This document shows positions 36,946 to 43,911 of a stretch of 43,911 nt of DNA, one piece after another. The position numbers and the translations under genes are program-made. This DNA comes from Deltaproteobacteria bacterium (GTDB lineage Bacteria; Desulfobacterota; Syntrophia; Syntrophales; UBA2210). Numbering within the stretch: the first letter of the stretch is position 1; each line of letters begins with the position of its first letter. The DNA lies in NCBI GenBank assembly GCA_019313695.1, contig JAFDAS010000035.1, forward strand, positions 1-43,911, in the 5' to 3' direction. The notes under the pieces are model-generated. The model searched no databases. It was not told the DNA's origin and was given only the letters and a program-made list of their open reading frames with translations.

Positions 36946-36959
36946 GAAAGGAGGTCGAC

Positions 36960-37610
36960 ATGGCTATTATTGAAATGGATGATTTGATTAAAAACGGCCT
37001 GGACAAAGCTGTGGAGTTGATGGCCGTTGCCGCTCATAACAGTTTCAGGTTCGGCAATAGAAATACAATGAAGATGATTTCCGTGGGGAATGAGGAACTG
37101 GAGCAGATCGCGGAATTCTGCTTTTCTCTCGGTGATATGTCACCCCTTGCCGCGCGTGACGGCAGGTTTGTCATGGAACTGATAAAAGAACCGGCCGCAC
37201 TGCTGATTTTTGGAGATACCCGCAAATCTCCCTATAATTTTAACTGCGGCGCCTGCGGATACAGGACATGCGCGGAGATGAACAAGGCGGAGGAGGTGGA
37301 ATCCCTGACTGCCAACGGTCCGAGCTGTCAGTTCAAAAATATCAATCTGAATATCGCCGCAAATGCCGCCGCCTCACTGGCGTGGCGTCTGGGTCTGCAC
37401 TGCCGGGTCTTCAGCACGCTCGGGTTCGGTGCACGCGCAATGGAGATTATTGAGGATGTCGATCTGGCGGTAAGTGTCTCGGTGAGTGTGGCAAAAGTTG
37501 ATCCCTATTTTGACAGGCACAAATTCTGGACCCAGGAATACTGGGATGAGATATTCAAAAAAGAATTTCCAACCTTTGACAGGGGATTTATCGGCGCTGT
37601 TGAAGATTAG
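36960..37610 (+). CDS. DUF2148 ferredoxin-domain protein, second copy
   Basis: 216 residues, with the same layout as its neighbour: four cysteines in NCGACGYRTC and GPSCQFKN, then NLNIAANAAASLAWRLGLHC and FGARAMEIIEDVDLAVSVSV. The two proteins are clearly different in sequence, so the duplication is old and the pair is likely a heteromeric unit. An AAAGGAGG site precedes the ATG. The TAG stop codon overlaps the end of a MITE-like repeat, which may have replaced the original 3' end. Confidence 0.82.
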   Translation: MAIIEMDDLIKNGLDKAVELMAVAAHNSFRFGNRNTMKMISVGNEELEQIAEFCFSLGDMSPLAARDGRFVMELIKEPAALLIFGDTRKSPYNFNCGACGYRTCAEMNKAEEVESLTANGPSCQFKNINLNIAANAAASLAWRLGLHCRVFSTLGFGARAMEIIEDVDLAVSVSVSVAKVDPYFDRHKFWTQEYWDEIFKKEFPTFDRGFIGAVED

Positions 37611-37728
37611 TGTCATGTCAACGATACTCTGTCATTTAGAAGGAGTCTTCACGACTGAGAAATCTTAGATTTCTCCCTGCGGTCGAAATGACATTTCTTG
37701 AATGACATTTCTTGATTGACACGACACT
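37609..37728. repeat. MITE-like repeat R2, complete copy
   Basis: 120 bp with terminal inverted repeats AGTGTCATGTCAA and TTGACACGACACT (12 of 13 pairs) and TA at both outer joints, the pattern of IS630/Tc1-type non-autonomous elements. The centre is a hairpin GAGAAATC-TTA-GATTTCTC. ATGACATTTCTTGA is tandemly duplicated in this copy. A truncated relative lies in the opposite orientation at 6034-6120. It sits inside the operon, between a DUF2148 gene and the ligase gene. Confidence 0.8.
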
Positions 37729-37761
37729 ATAGTTAAAGAAAACACTTCAAGGAGGTGACTC

Positions 37762-39375
37762 ATGTCGTCAAAGGCTTATCTTAACCAGGTAATCGCTTCA
37801 CATATGGTCGAGATAAAGGCGGAACAGAAACCTGATAAAGAGATATATATCTTCGAAAAGGGTGAACACGGCGAGGATATACTGACCTACAAGGATCTTT
37901 ACGAAAATTCCAACAAGATAGCGAGGCTTCTTCTGGAGAGTGGTATTGAAAAGGGGGACACTTACGGGGTATTCATGAGAAATCACCCGGAATATGTCTA
38001 TTCCCTGCTGGCCGGGCCTACAATCGGGGCCGTAATGGTCCCTCTTGATCCGAGATCCAGAGGAGACAGGTTGAAGTTTCTCTTGAATAATTCCGGTGTA
38101 AAGGCCATATTCGTTTCCGATGAATGCCTGGAGCAACTCGAAGAGGTAATAGGTGATGCCCCGAATGTAAAGCTTGTTTCAGTTGCCTACAGACCCGAAC
38201 ACAACATTCCCGTTTCTGAGAAATATCCTTCCTTGAATGAAACGATTGAGAAGGATTCCTGGGAACATGTCGAGCAGCAGATAATGGATGTGAGACATCC
38301 GATGCAGATTATCTATACCTCGGGAACAACCGGTGATCCGAAGGGGGTCAAGATACGGAATAACAGAACGGGGCTGTATACCATACTCACACAGCTCGTA
38401 TGGAAATACAAACCCAGCGATGTCCTGTACAACGGTCTCTCCCTCACACACGGAAACGCCCAGGCGGTGACTCTGTTCCCGGCGCTCTATATGGGTATCA
38501 AGGCGGTCTTCAGTCCCCGTTTCACGAAGAGCAGGATCTGGGATATATGCCGGAAATACGGCTGCACCACCTTCTCTCTTCTCGGGGGAATGGCCTCCGG
38601 AATCTACAATGAACCGGAAAGGCCGGACGATGCGGATAACCCGGTAAGGGTTGTAATCAGCGCGGGCACGCCGGCGCCGATCTGGGAGACATTTGAAAAG
38701 AGATTCGATGTCAAGATTCTGGAGTGGTACGGCGCGGTGGAAGGGGGGTTTGCCTACAGGCCGGTTGGAAAAGGTCCTATCGGTTCCTTCGGAAAACCGA
38801 TACCGGGCATTATGGAATTCAAGGTGGTTGACGAGAACGACAGTAAGGTTTCTCCGGGAAAAAGCGGGGAGCTTGTCTGCAGGATGATCAAGGGGGATAC
38901 AAAGGTGGATTATCTCGGCCTTCCCGATGCCTCAAGGGACAAGACAATGGGGGGCTGGCTGAGAACGGGAGATATAGTCCACAAGGATGATGAAGGATGG
39001 TATTTTTTCGATTACAGAAAGGGAACCGAGCTGAGGAGGGCGGGTGACTTTATACAGCCGGAGCATGTGGAGAAGGTTATCGGCGAGCATCCCGATGTAA
39101 GCGAGATCTGCGTCTACGGCATACCAGCAGCCTCCGGCGCCCCAGGTGAAAGCGACCTCGTTGCGGCAGTTTCTCCGTTCGAAGGGAAATCCATAGACCC
39201 CGCGGCGATCTATGAAAAATGCAAAAAAGACCTGGAGTCCAATTTTGTCCCGTCCTTTTTGCAGGTTGTCGAGGATATGCCGAAGACCGTGTCGGAGAAG
39301 GCCCTGGACAGGAAGCTGAAAGAGCAGTTTGAAAGGGGAGAAGGCACAATATACAGATATGAGGACTACCGGTAG
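37762..39375 (+). CDS. Acyl-CoA synthetase (AMP-forming), CaiC-like
   Basis: Activates a carboxylic acid to its CoA thioester through an acyl-adenylate. 537 residues, usual length. Motif A3 IYTSGTTGDPKGVKI, the EWYGAVEGG region (A5-like), GWLRTGDIVHKDDEGWYFF with the hinge, and the C-terminal lysine region MPKTVSEKALDRKL are all present. The sequence is nearest, by eye, to crotonobetaine/carnitine-CoA ligase-like enzymes. The substrate is not readable. The ribosome site AAGGAGGTGA is nearly ideal. Confidence 0.9.
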   Translation: MSSKAYLNQVIASHMVEIKAEQKPDKEIYIFEKGEHGEDILTYKDLYENSNKIARLLLESGIEKGDTYGVFMRNHPEYVYSLLAGPTIGAVMVPLDPRSRGDRLKFLLNNSGVKAIFVSDECLEQLEEVIGDAPNVKLVSVAYRPEHNIPVSEKYPSLNETIEKDSWEHVEQQIMDVRHPMQIIYTSGTTGDPKGVKIRNNRTGLYTILTQLVWKYKPSDVLYNGLSLTHGNAQAVTLFPALYMGIKAVFSPRFTKSRIWDICRKYGCTTFSLLGGMASGIYNEPERPDDADNPVRVVISAGTPAPIWETFEKRFDVKILEWYGAVEGGFAYRPVGKGPIGSFGKPIPGIMEFKVVDENDSKVSPGKSGELVCRMIKGDTKVDYLGLPDASRDKTMGGWLRTGDIVHKDDEGWYFFDYRKGTELRRAGDFIQPEHVEKVIGEHPDVSEICVYGIPAASGAPGESDLVAAVSPFEGKSIDPAAIYEKCKKDLESNFVPSFLQVVEDMPKTVSEKALDRKLKEQFERGEGTIYRYEDYR

Positions 39376-39426
39376 GTTAGACGTTGAAGATTAACACCGT
39401 TCACGAAAACAAAAAAGGAGGATGAT

Positions 39427-40662
39427 ATGGCCTATACAGAACTCAATCTTGAATTGTCGGACGAACATGAGGCACTGAAGGAAAATGTCCATAAATTTGC
39501 CGTGGAGGTTCTAAGACCGGCTTCACTGGATCTGGACAGGATGTCCCCGGAGGAGGTAATAGCGGAAGGCTCCATATACTGGGACTGCATGAAAAAGATG
39601 TATGCGAACGGATATCATACGGCATTGATACCGGACGAATACGGGGGCCTTGGTCTGGATCCCCTCGGGGTCCACATCGTTTTTGAAGAGATGTCTTACG
39701 GCAGCGTCGGTCTTACCGTTTCACTCGGTGTCTGCTGCTTTTCGGCGTTTTTTGCATCTTTGATAGCCGAAGACCACCTGATAGACAACATCATTTTGCC
39801 TTTTGTAAATTGCAAGGATGCAAGCATTATGTCATGCTGGGCGATCACAGAGCCTGAACATGGGGCTGATATTCTGATGCCCTTCACGTCATTTTTCAAC
39901 GACCCTAAGATAACCCAGCAGCTGAGAGCCGAAAAGAAGGGGGATCAGTGGATTATAAACGGCCAGAAGGCTGCATGGGTCTCCAACGGACCCATTGCGA
40001 CGCATGCCGCCCTGTTTGTTGGAATAGACAAGTCGCAGGGGATGGCCGGGGGCGGTATCTGCCTCATTGATCTCGATCAACCTGGCGTTTCCAGGGGCAA
40101 ACCGCTTGATAAAATGGGACAACGGGATTTGCCGCAGGGGGAAATATACTTTGACGATGCCGTTTGTCCGGAAGAATATATGATCATTGACCCGGAGAGC
40201 TATGAGATGTTTACCGATATAACCCTGGCGACGGCCAATGGTTGTATGGGTGCATTCTTTACCGGCGTCGCCCAGGCCGCCTATGACCTGGCTCTTGACT
40301 ACTGCAGAGAACGTGTGCAGGGGGGGAAACTTCTCTATGAACACGCGACGGTACAGAGGACGCTCTTCGAAATGTTTATGATGATAGAAACCTCGAGGGC
40401 TTATTCCCGCGCCGCCTTGCAGTACAACCTGTCGATGAATCCACCGGCGACGCAGTATTCGATTGCTTCGAAGGTTTATTGCACCGAGGCTGCCTTCAAG
40501 GTGACCAGCATGGCGCTCCAGCTTTTAGGGGGTAACGGTCTGACGAAAGAGTATCCCATTGAAAAGCTTTTCAGAGATGCCCGCGCGGGAATGATTGAAG
40601 ATGGATCAAATGATACCCTCGCCTTAGCGGCGGCCAACCTGATTCTTAAAAGTGAAGAGTAA
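39427..40662 (+). CDS. Acyl-CoA dehydrogenase
   Basis: FAD enzyme that oxidises an acyl-CoA at the alpha-beta bond. 411 residues with the usual three parts: an N-terminal helical domain, the middle beta domain (CWAITEPEHGADI and WIINGQKAAWVSNGP, FAD contacts), and the C-terminal helical domain (QLLGGNGLTKEYPIEKLFRD). At the place of the usual catalytic glutamate (YEGTNE) this protein has IEDGSND, so the base is Asp or lies elsewhere. Electrons normally go to ETF; no ETF genes are in the window, while ferredoxin-domain proteins are. AAGGAGG precedes the ATG. Confidence 0.92.
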   Translation: MAYTELNLELSDEHEALKENVHKFAVEVLRPASLDLDRMSPEEVIAEGSIYWDCMKKMYANGYHTALIPDEYGGLGLDPLGVHIVFEEMSYGSVGLTVSLGVCCFSAFFASLIAEDHLIDNIILPFVNCKDASIMSCWAITEPEHGADILMPFTSFFNDPKITQQLRAEKKGDQWIINGQKAAWVSNGPIATHAALFVGIDKSQGMAGGGICLIDLDQPGVSRGKPLDKMGQRDLPQGEIYFDDAVCPEEYMIIDPESYEMFTDITLATANGCMGAFFTGVAQAAYDLALDYCRERVQGGKLLYEHATVQRTLFEMFMMIETSRAYSRAALQYNLSMNPPATQYSIASKVYCTEAAFKVTSMALQLLGGNGLTKEYPIEKLFRDARAGMIEDGSNDTLALAAANLILKSEE

Positions 40663-40689
40663 AAATATCCTTAAACGAGGTGTATGACT

Positions 40690-41928
40690 ATGGATGATGT
40701 TTATGTAATCGGTATCGGAATGATTCGCTTCAACAAGTATCCGAATGCTACGGTAACGGGTATGGCGACTGAGGCCGTTGATCTCGTACTGAAAGACGCA
40801 GGACTTGAAAAAGATGACCTTCAGGCGGCCTATGTTTCGAACACGTTCTGGGGCATGTTTTCCAACCAGCATTCCATACGGGGCGAGGTGATGTTGTGGC
40901 ACATGGGTATCGACAAAATACCGATCGTGAATGTGGAAAATGCCTGCGCGGGGGCGTCAACCGCTTTCCTTCTGGGGTATACTTCAATAAAAGCCGGCAT
41001 GCATGACGTGGTTCTTGCCCTGGGGTCAGAGAAGATCACCCATGAAAACAAGGCTCTTTCCCTGGGCGCCTATGCGAGCTGTATGGACGTGGAACACTTC
41101 GATGAACACATAAAGATGTTCGAAGAGGTGAGCAAACAGATAAAGGTCAAGATTCCCGAGGGGCAGACACCCCCCGGTGAGGGACGGAGCATTTTTATGG
41201 ACGCTTACGCCATGGGAACCAGGTGGCATATGGACAGATACGGTTCCACCCAGAGACAACTTGCCGTTATATGCGCAAAAAACCACTGGCACGGATCACT
41301 CAATCCCCTGTCTCAGTATCAGCAGGATATGACTGTTGAAGAGGTGCTTGCGGACAGACCCGTTGCCTGGCCCCTGACAAGGGCAATGTGCGCTCCGGTC
41401 GGTGATGGTGCTGCCGCGGCTATCCTGTGCTCAGCTTCATACCTGAAAAAGCTGAAAGGTGTCCGTCCTGTAAAGATCAGAGCGGCGGTTCTTGGCTCGG
41501 GATCGGACAGAGACCTCGACGGCCCTGATATCGGCGAGAGGCTCTCAAGGCAGGCATACGCAATGTCCGGGCTCGGCCCGGAAGACATAGACCTTGCGGA
41601 GCTGCATGACGCAACAGCCTACGGTGAATTACACCAGAGTGAGGTAATGGGATTCTGCCCGGTCGGAGAAGGCGGAATATTCGCGGAATCAGGCGCCACT
41701 AAACTGGGCGGTAAGATGCCCATCAATACCAGCGGCGGCCTGGAATGTCGCGGCCATCCAATAGGCGCTTCTGGTCTGGCACAAATATACGAGGTAGTGC
41801 ATCAGCTTCGTGGTGAAGCGGGAAAACGCCAGGTCGAGGGTGCCAGAATAGGACTCACGGAAAATGGTGGTGGAAACATAGGCGTGGAAGAGGCGTCAAT
41901 GGCCATACATATACTCGAAAAGGTATAA
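40690..41928 (+). CDS. SCP2-type thiolase-like enzyme
   Basis: 412 residues of the lipid-transfer/SCP2 thiolase group. The first catalytic cysteine is kept in VENACAGASTAF, and the histidine in CRGHPIGASGLAQI. ELHDATAYGELHQSEVMGF is typical of this group. The last motif reads ENGGGNIG, with Asn where true thiolases have the second cysteine (CGGG). It may therefore cleave or condense by another route, as do the aldolases of steroid side-chain breakdown, but no DUF35 partner gene is seen here. The second ATG is chosen because it lies nine bases from GAGG; one at 40684 is too close. Confidence 0.87.
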   Translation: MDDVYVIGIGMIRFNKYPNATVTGMATEAVDLVLKDAGLEKDDLQAAYVSNTFWGMFSNQHSIRGEVMLWHMGIDKIPIVNVENACAGASTAFLLGYTSIKAGMHDVVLALGSEKITHENKALSLGAYASCMDVEHFDEHIKMFEEVSKQIKVKIPEGQTPPGEGRSIFMDAYAMGTRWHMDRYGSTQRQLAVICAKNHWHGSLNPLSQYQQDMTVEEVLADRPVAWPLTRAMCAPVGDGAAAAILCSASYLKKLKGVRPVKIRAAVLGSGSDRDLDGPDIGERLSRQAYAMSGLGPEDIDLAELHDATAYGELHQSEVMGFCPVGEGGIFAESGATKLGGKMPINTSGGLECRGHPIGASGLAQIYEVVHQLRGEAGKRQVEGARIGLTENGGGNIGVEEASMAIHILEKV

Positions 41929-41930
41929 AG

Positions 41931-42875
41931 GTGAAAAATGTTTTCATAACGGGTGTTTCAGGCTATTTTGGCTCCAAGCTGGTATCTCTCTTCGAAAAGA
42001 AGAACGAAATAGATACAATTATCGGCGTGGATGTAAATCCTCCGGCATTCTCATCAAAAAAGCTGAAATTTAGAAGACACGATGTAAGAGATGACATGTA
42101 TCCTTTGATTGCCGGGGGAAATATAGACTGGGCAATTCATGCAGCCTTTATTCTTCCACCCCTGCACAACAAGGACCTGATGGAAGACATCAATATTAAC
42201 GGAACGAAAAACTTCCTGAATGCATGCGAAAAGGCAAAGATAAAACAGATACTCCACTGTTCTTCCACCACTGCCTATGGGTTTCACAAAGATAATCCTC
42301 CGCTCCTTACGGAGGATAGCCCGCTCCGGGGGAATAACGATTTTACCTACTCAAAAAACAAGAAAGAACTGGAATTTATATGCAGTGAATTCAGGGGTTC
42401 CCATCCCGAAATCTGTTTTACCATAATAAGACCCTGCTTTGTTGTCGGTCCCGGTTTTGATAATCCGCTTTCCAGACACTTGAAAAGAAAGATAGTGCTC
42501 CTGCCCAGAAAAACGGCACCCTTTCAGTTCATCCATGAGGACGATCTGGTTGAGATCATGTACAGACTGCTAAAAGAGAAGAAAGGAGGCGTTTACAACC
42601 TTGCCGCGAACGGCACCATGGGTTTTGATGAAATGATTGATATTCTCGGAAACTGGCTCCTGAAACTGCCCTCACCCCTCATGTCACCACTTAATAATCT
42701 GATGTGGTTCCTTCGTTTAAAATTCATAACGGAATTTCCGAGTCCGGGATTGAACCTGGTAAAATATCCGTGGATTGCCGGCAACGAAAAAATAAAAGAA
42801 GAATTAAACTACAAGTTCAAGTATACGACAAGGGAAGCATTTGAAGATTTTGCAAGGCACGTCAGTTCAAACTAA
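41931..42875 (+). CDS. NAD-dependent epimerase/dehydratase family protein
   Basis: 314 residues, extended SDR. The Rossmann motif is TGVSGYFGS at the start, GVDVNPPA ends the second strand, and the active site is seen as HCSSTTAYGF and TYSKNKKE (Tyr and Lys). RPCFVVGPG is the usual substrate-side block. The start is GTG two bases after the thiolase gene, so the two are translated together. It could act on a hydroxyacyl-CoA or another hydroxylated substrate; a sugar substrate is less likely in this setting. Confidence 0.85.
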   Translation: MKNVFITGVSGYFGSKLVSLFEKKNEIDTIIGVDVNPPAFSSKKLKFRRHDVRDDMYPLIAGGNIDWAIHAAFILPPLHNKDLMEDININGTKNFLNACEKAKIKQILHCSSTTAYGFHKDNPPLLTEDSPLRGNNDFTYSKNKKELEFICSEFRGSHPEICFTIIRPCFVVGPGFDNPLSRHLKRKIVLLPRKTAPFQFIHEDDLVEIMYRLLKEKKGGVYNLAANGTMGFDEMIDILGNWLLKLPSPLMSPLNNLMWFLRLKFITEFPSPGLNLVKYPWIAGNEKIKEELNYKFKYTTREAFEDFARHVSSN

Positions 42876-42910
42876 AGAGCACTGCATAGATTAAAAAAAG
42901 GGGGAGATGA

Positions 42911-43765
42911 ATGGGGTTGGACTTTGCCGGAAAAACCGTATTAATCACAGGTTCCTCCATGGGAATAGGCCGGGGACTATCCAAGTGTTTTGCCCAGGAC
43001 GGTGCAAATCTTGCGCTGACGGACCTTCCATCCGAGAAAGTAAATCTTGATAACTGGGCCGGTGAACTTGAGGCTTCTTACGGAGTGAAGACCTGGACAT
43101 TTACAGCCGATCTGACCGATTCCGGAGGTCCTGAAAATCTTCACAGGGAGGTTGTGGATGCGGTAGGGAATGTATATTGCCTGGTAAACAATGCGGGAAT
43201 CTGCTGGTGGGGGGCTTTTGCGGATATGCCCTTTAATGATCGTCTGGAAAAGATGGTACTACTCAACTGCATGGCCTATGCAAAGCTGACCCATCTCTTT
43301 TTACCTGCCATGATCGAGAATGACGAGGGAGCCATCCTCAATGTATCTTCTGTGGCGGCCTTTCAACCCCTTGCAAATATGGCGCTCTACGCGGCGACAA
43401 AAGCATTTGCCCAAAACCTGAGCGAAGCGATACGTTATGAACTGCCGCGAAGGAGCAGGATTGTAATTTCGACCCTGAATCCGCCTTTTACAAAAACGGG
43501 GCTTCTGAAAGATGCCTGCATACCCGATGATTTTATTCCATTCTCTATTTCCTGCAAAGATGTTGATACGGTGACGGAAGCGGGATATCGCGCCTTCAAG
43601 AGGGGCAGAATGCTTTACGCGGCGGGCTGGCAGAACAAGCTTATGCACCAGTTTGTGCCCCGTCTGTTTCCGAGACGGATGATTAACAGAATATCCTGGT
43701 TTCTGTGTCATCGCTGGTCCGATCTTCTGCCGGAGAGGGTAACAGGATTCTTCAGGCGTAGTTGA
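42911..43765 (+). CDS. Short-chain dehydrogenase/reductase
   Basis: Classical SDR of 284 residues. Cofactor motif TGSSMGIGRGL near residue 13, the NNAG motif in LVNNAGICWWG, catalytic Ser in LNVSSVAAF and Tyr/Lys in LYAATKAFAQN. An aspartate after the second strand (LTDLPSE) favours NAD over NADP. A C-terminal tail of about 50 residues (LFPRRMINRISWFLCHRW) is hydrophobic and basic and may touch the membrane. Ribosome site GGGGGAG. It is the last full gene of the cluster here and is likely to oxidise or reduce a 3-hydroxy group. Confidence 0.88.
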   Translation: MGLDFAGKTVLITGSSMGIGRGLSKCFAQDGANLALTDLPSEKVNLDNWAGELEASYGVKTWTFTADLTDSGGPENLHREVVDAVGNVYCLVNNAGICWWGAFADMPFNDRLEKMVLLNCMAYAKLTHLFLPAMIENDEGAILNVSSVAAFQPLANMALYAATKAFAQNLSEAIRYELPRRSRIVISTLNPPFTKTGLLKDACIPDDFIPFSISCKDVDTVTEAGYRAFKRGRMLYAAGWQNKLMHQFVPRLFPRRMINRISWFLCHRWSDLLPERVTGFFRRS

Positions 43766-43911
43766 GCTCATCCGGGGACACGATCCCGATTCTCGGGTCA
43801 TGTTTGAATGCATAAGTAAAAAAGATTGAAGGAAACCTCCAAGCGGTTCACAATGTTTACATGTAAACTGCCGGGTCGAGATGAACTCGCCCAGAAATAA
43901 ACCACAAGGAG
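43766..43911. promoter_or_regulatory. End spacer with a 14-bp palindrome and a ribosome site
   Basis: GTTTACATGTAAAC at 43855-43868 is a perfect palindrome, a possible site for a dimeric repressor. The last bases CACAAGGAG form a Shine-Dalgarno, so another gene probably starts just beyond the window. Confidence 0.4.

Overview
The window looks like chromosomal DNA of an anaerobic Desulfobacterota (former Deltaproteobacteria), with a Syntrophales-like flavour. This is inferred from gene content and protein style: a complete branched-chain amino acid (Liv) ABC transporter, a two-subunit biotin-dependent carboxylase, an acyl-CoA synthetase / acyl-CoA dehydrogenase / thiolase-like cluster with DUF2148 ferredoxin-domain proteins, and many short palindromic repeats of the 'GTCATTCCCG' type. 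No taxonomic marker was searched, so the assignment is tentative. No tRNA, rRNA or CRISPR array was recognised.

Layout. Positions 1-1160: the tail of an unknown gene, a decayed AlbA_2/RecG-like ATPase gene and repeat-rich spacer. 1163-5889 (+): serine dehydratase (sdaA), the GTPases era and der, and a Liv-type binding protein. 5890-6126: spacer between convergent genes holding two different MITE-like repeats. 6127-11182 (-): livK-livH-livM-livG-livF, read right to left. 11448-32751 (-): a long run of mostly housekeeping genes. In transcription order it contains a biotin carboxylase, a carboxyltransferase-biotin subunit, an M23 peptidase and a terminator; secA and argJ; rpsB-tsf-pyrH-frr with its own promoter and terminator; then uppS-cdsA-dxr-rseP-tsaB, psd-pssA, asd-rsmD-coaD-aspC and a small membrane protein. 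32768-34088: a complete IS4-family insertion sequence with perfect ends and a 9-bp target duplication, lying between the likely promoter and the ribosome binding site of the biotin carboxylase gene. 34539-35555 (+): a Nudix protein fused to what looks like an RsbRD-type regulatory domain. 35844-43765 (+): a cluster of SCP2-like protein, two DUF2148 ferredoxin-domain proteins, acyl-CoA ligase, acyl-CoA dehydrogenase, SCP2-type thiolase-like enzyme, NAD-dependent epimerase and SDR. It probably continues past the window, because a Shine-Dalgarno-like sequence sits at the very end.

How the genes fit together. The minus-strand run covers translation (S2, EF-Ts, RRF), protein export (SecA), membrane lipid synthesis (UppS, CdsA, PssA, Psd, Dxr), aspartate-family metabolism (Asd, AspC), CoA synthesis (CoaD) and anaplerosis (the biotin enzyme). 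The plus-strand cluster at the right activates a carboxylic acid to its CoA thioester, oxidises it and cleaves or condenses it. The two ferredoxin-domain proteins could handle the electrons, but that is inference. The points most worth a second look are the divergent active-site motifs of the carboxyltransferase subunit, the IS insertion in its operon leader, the Nudix fusion, the missing N-terminus of TsaB, the DUF2148-containing acyl-CoA cluster and the two short transposon-like repeat families.
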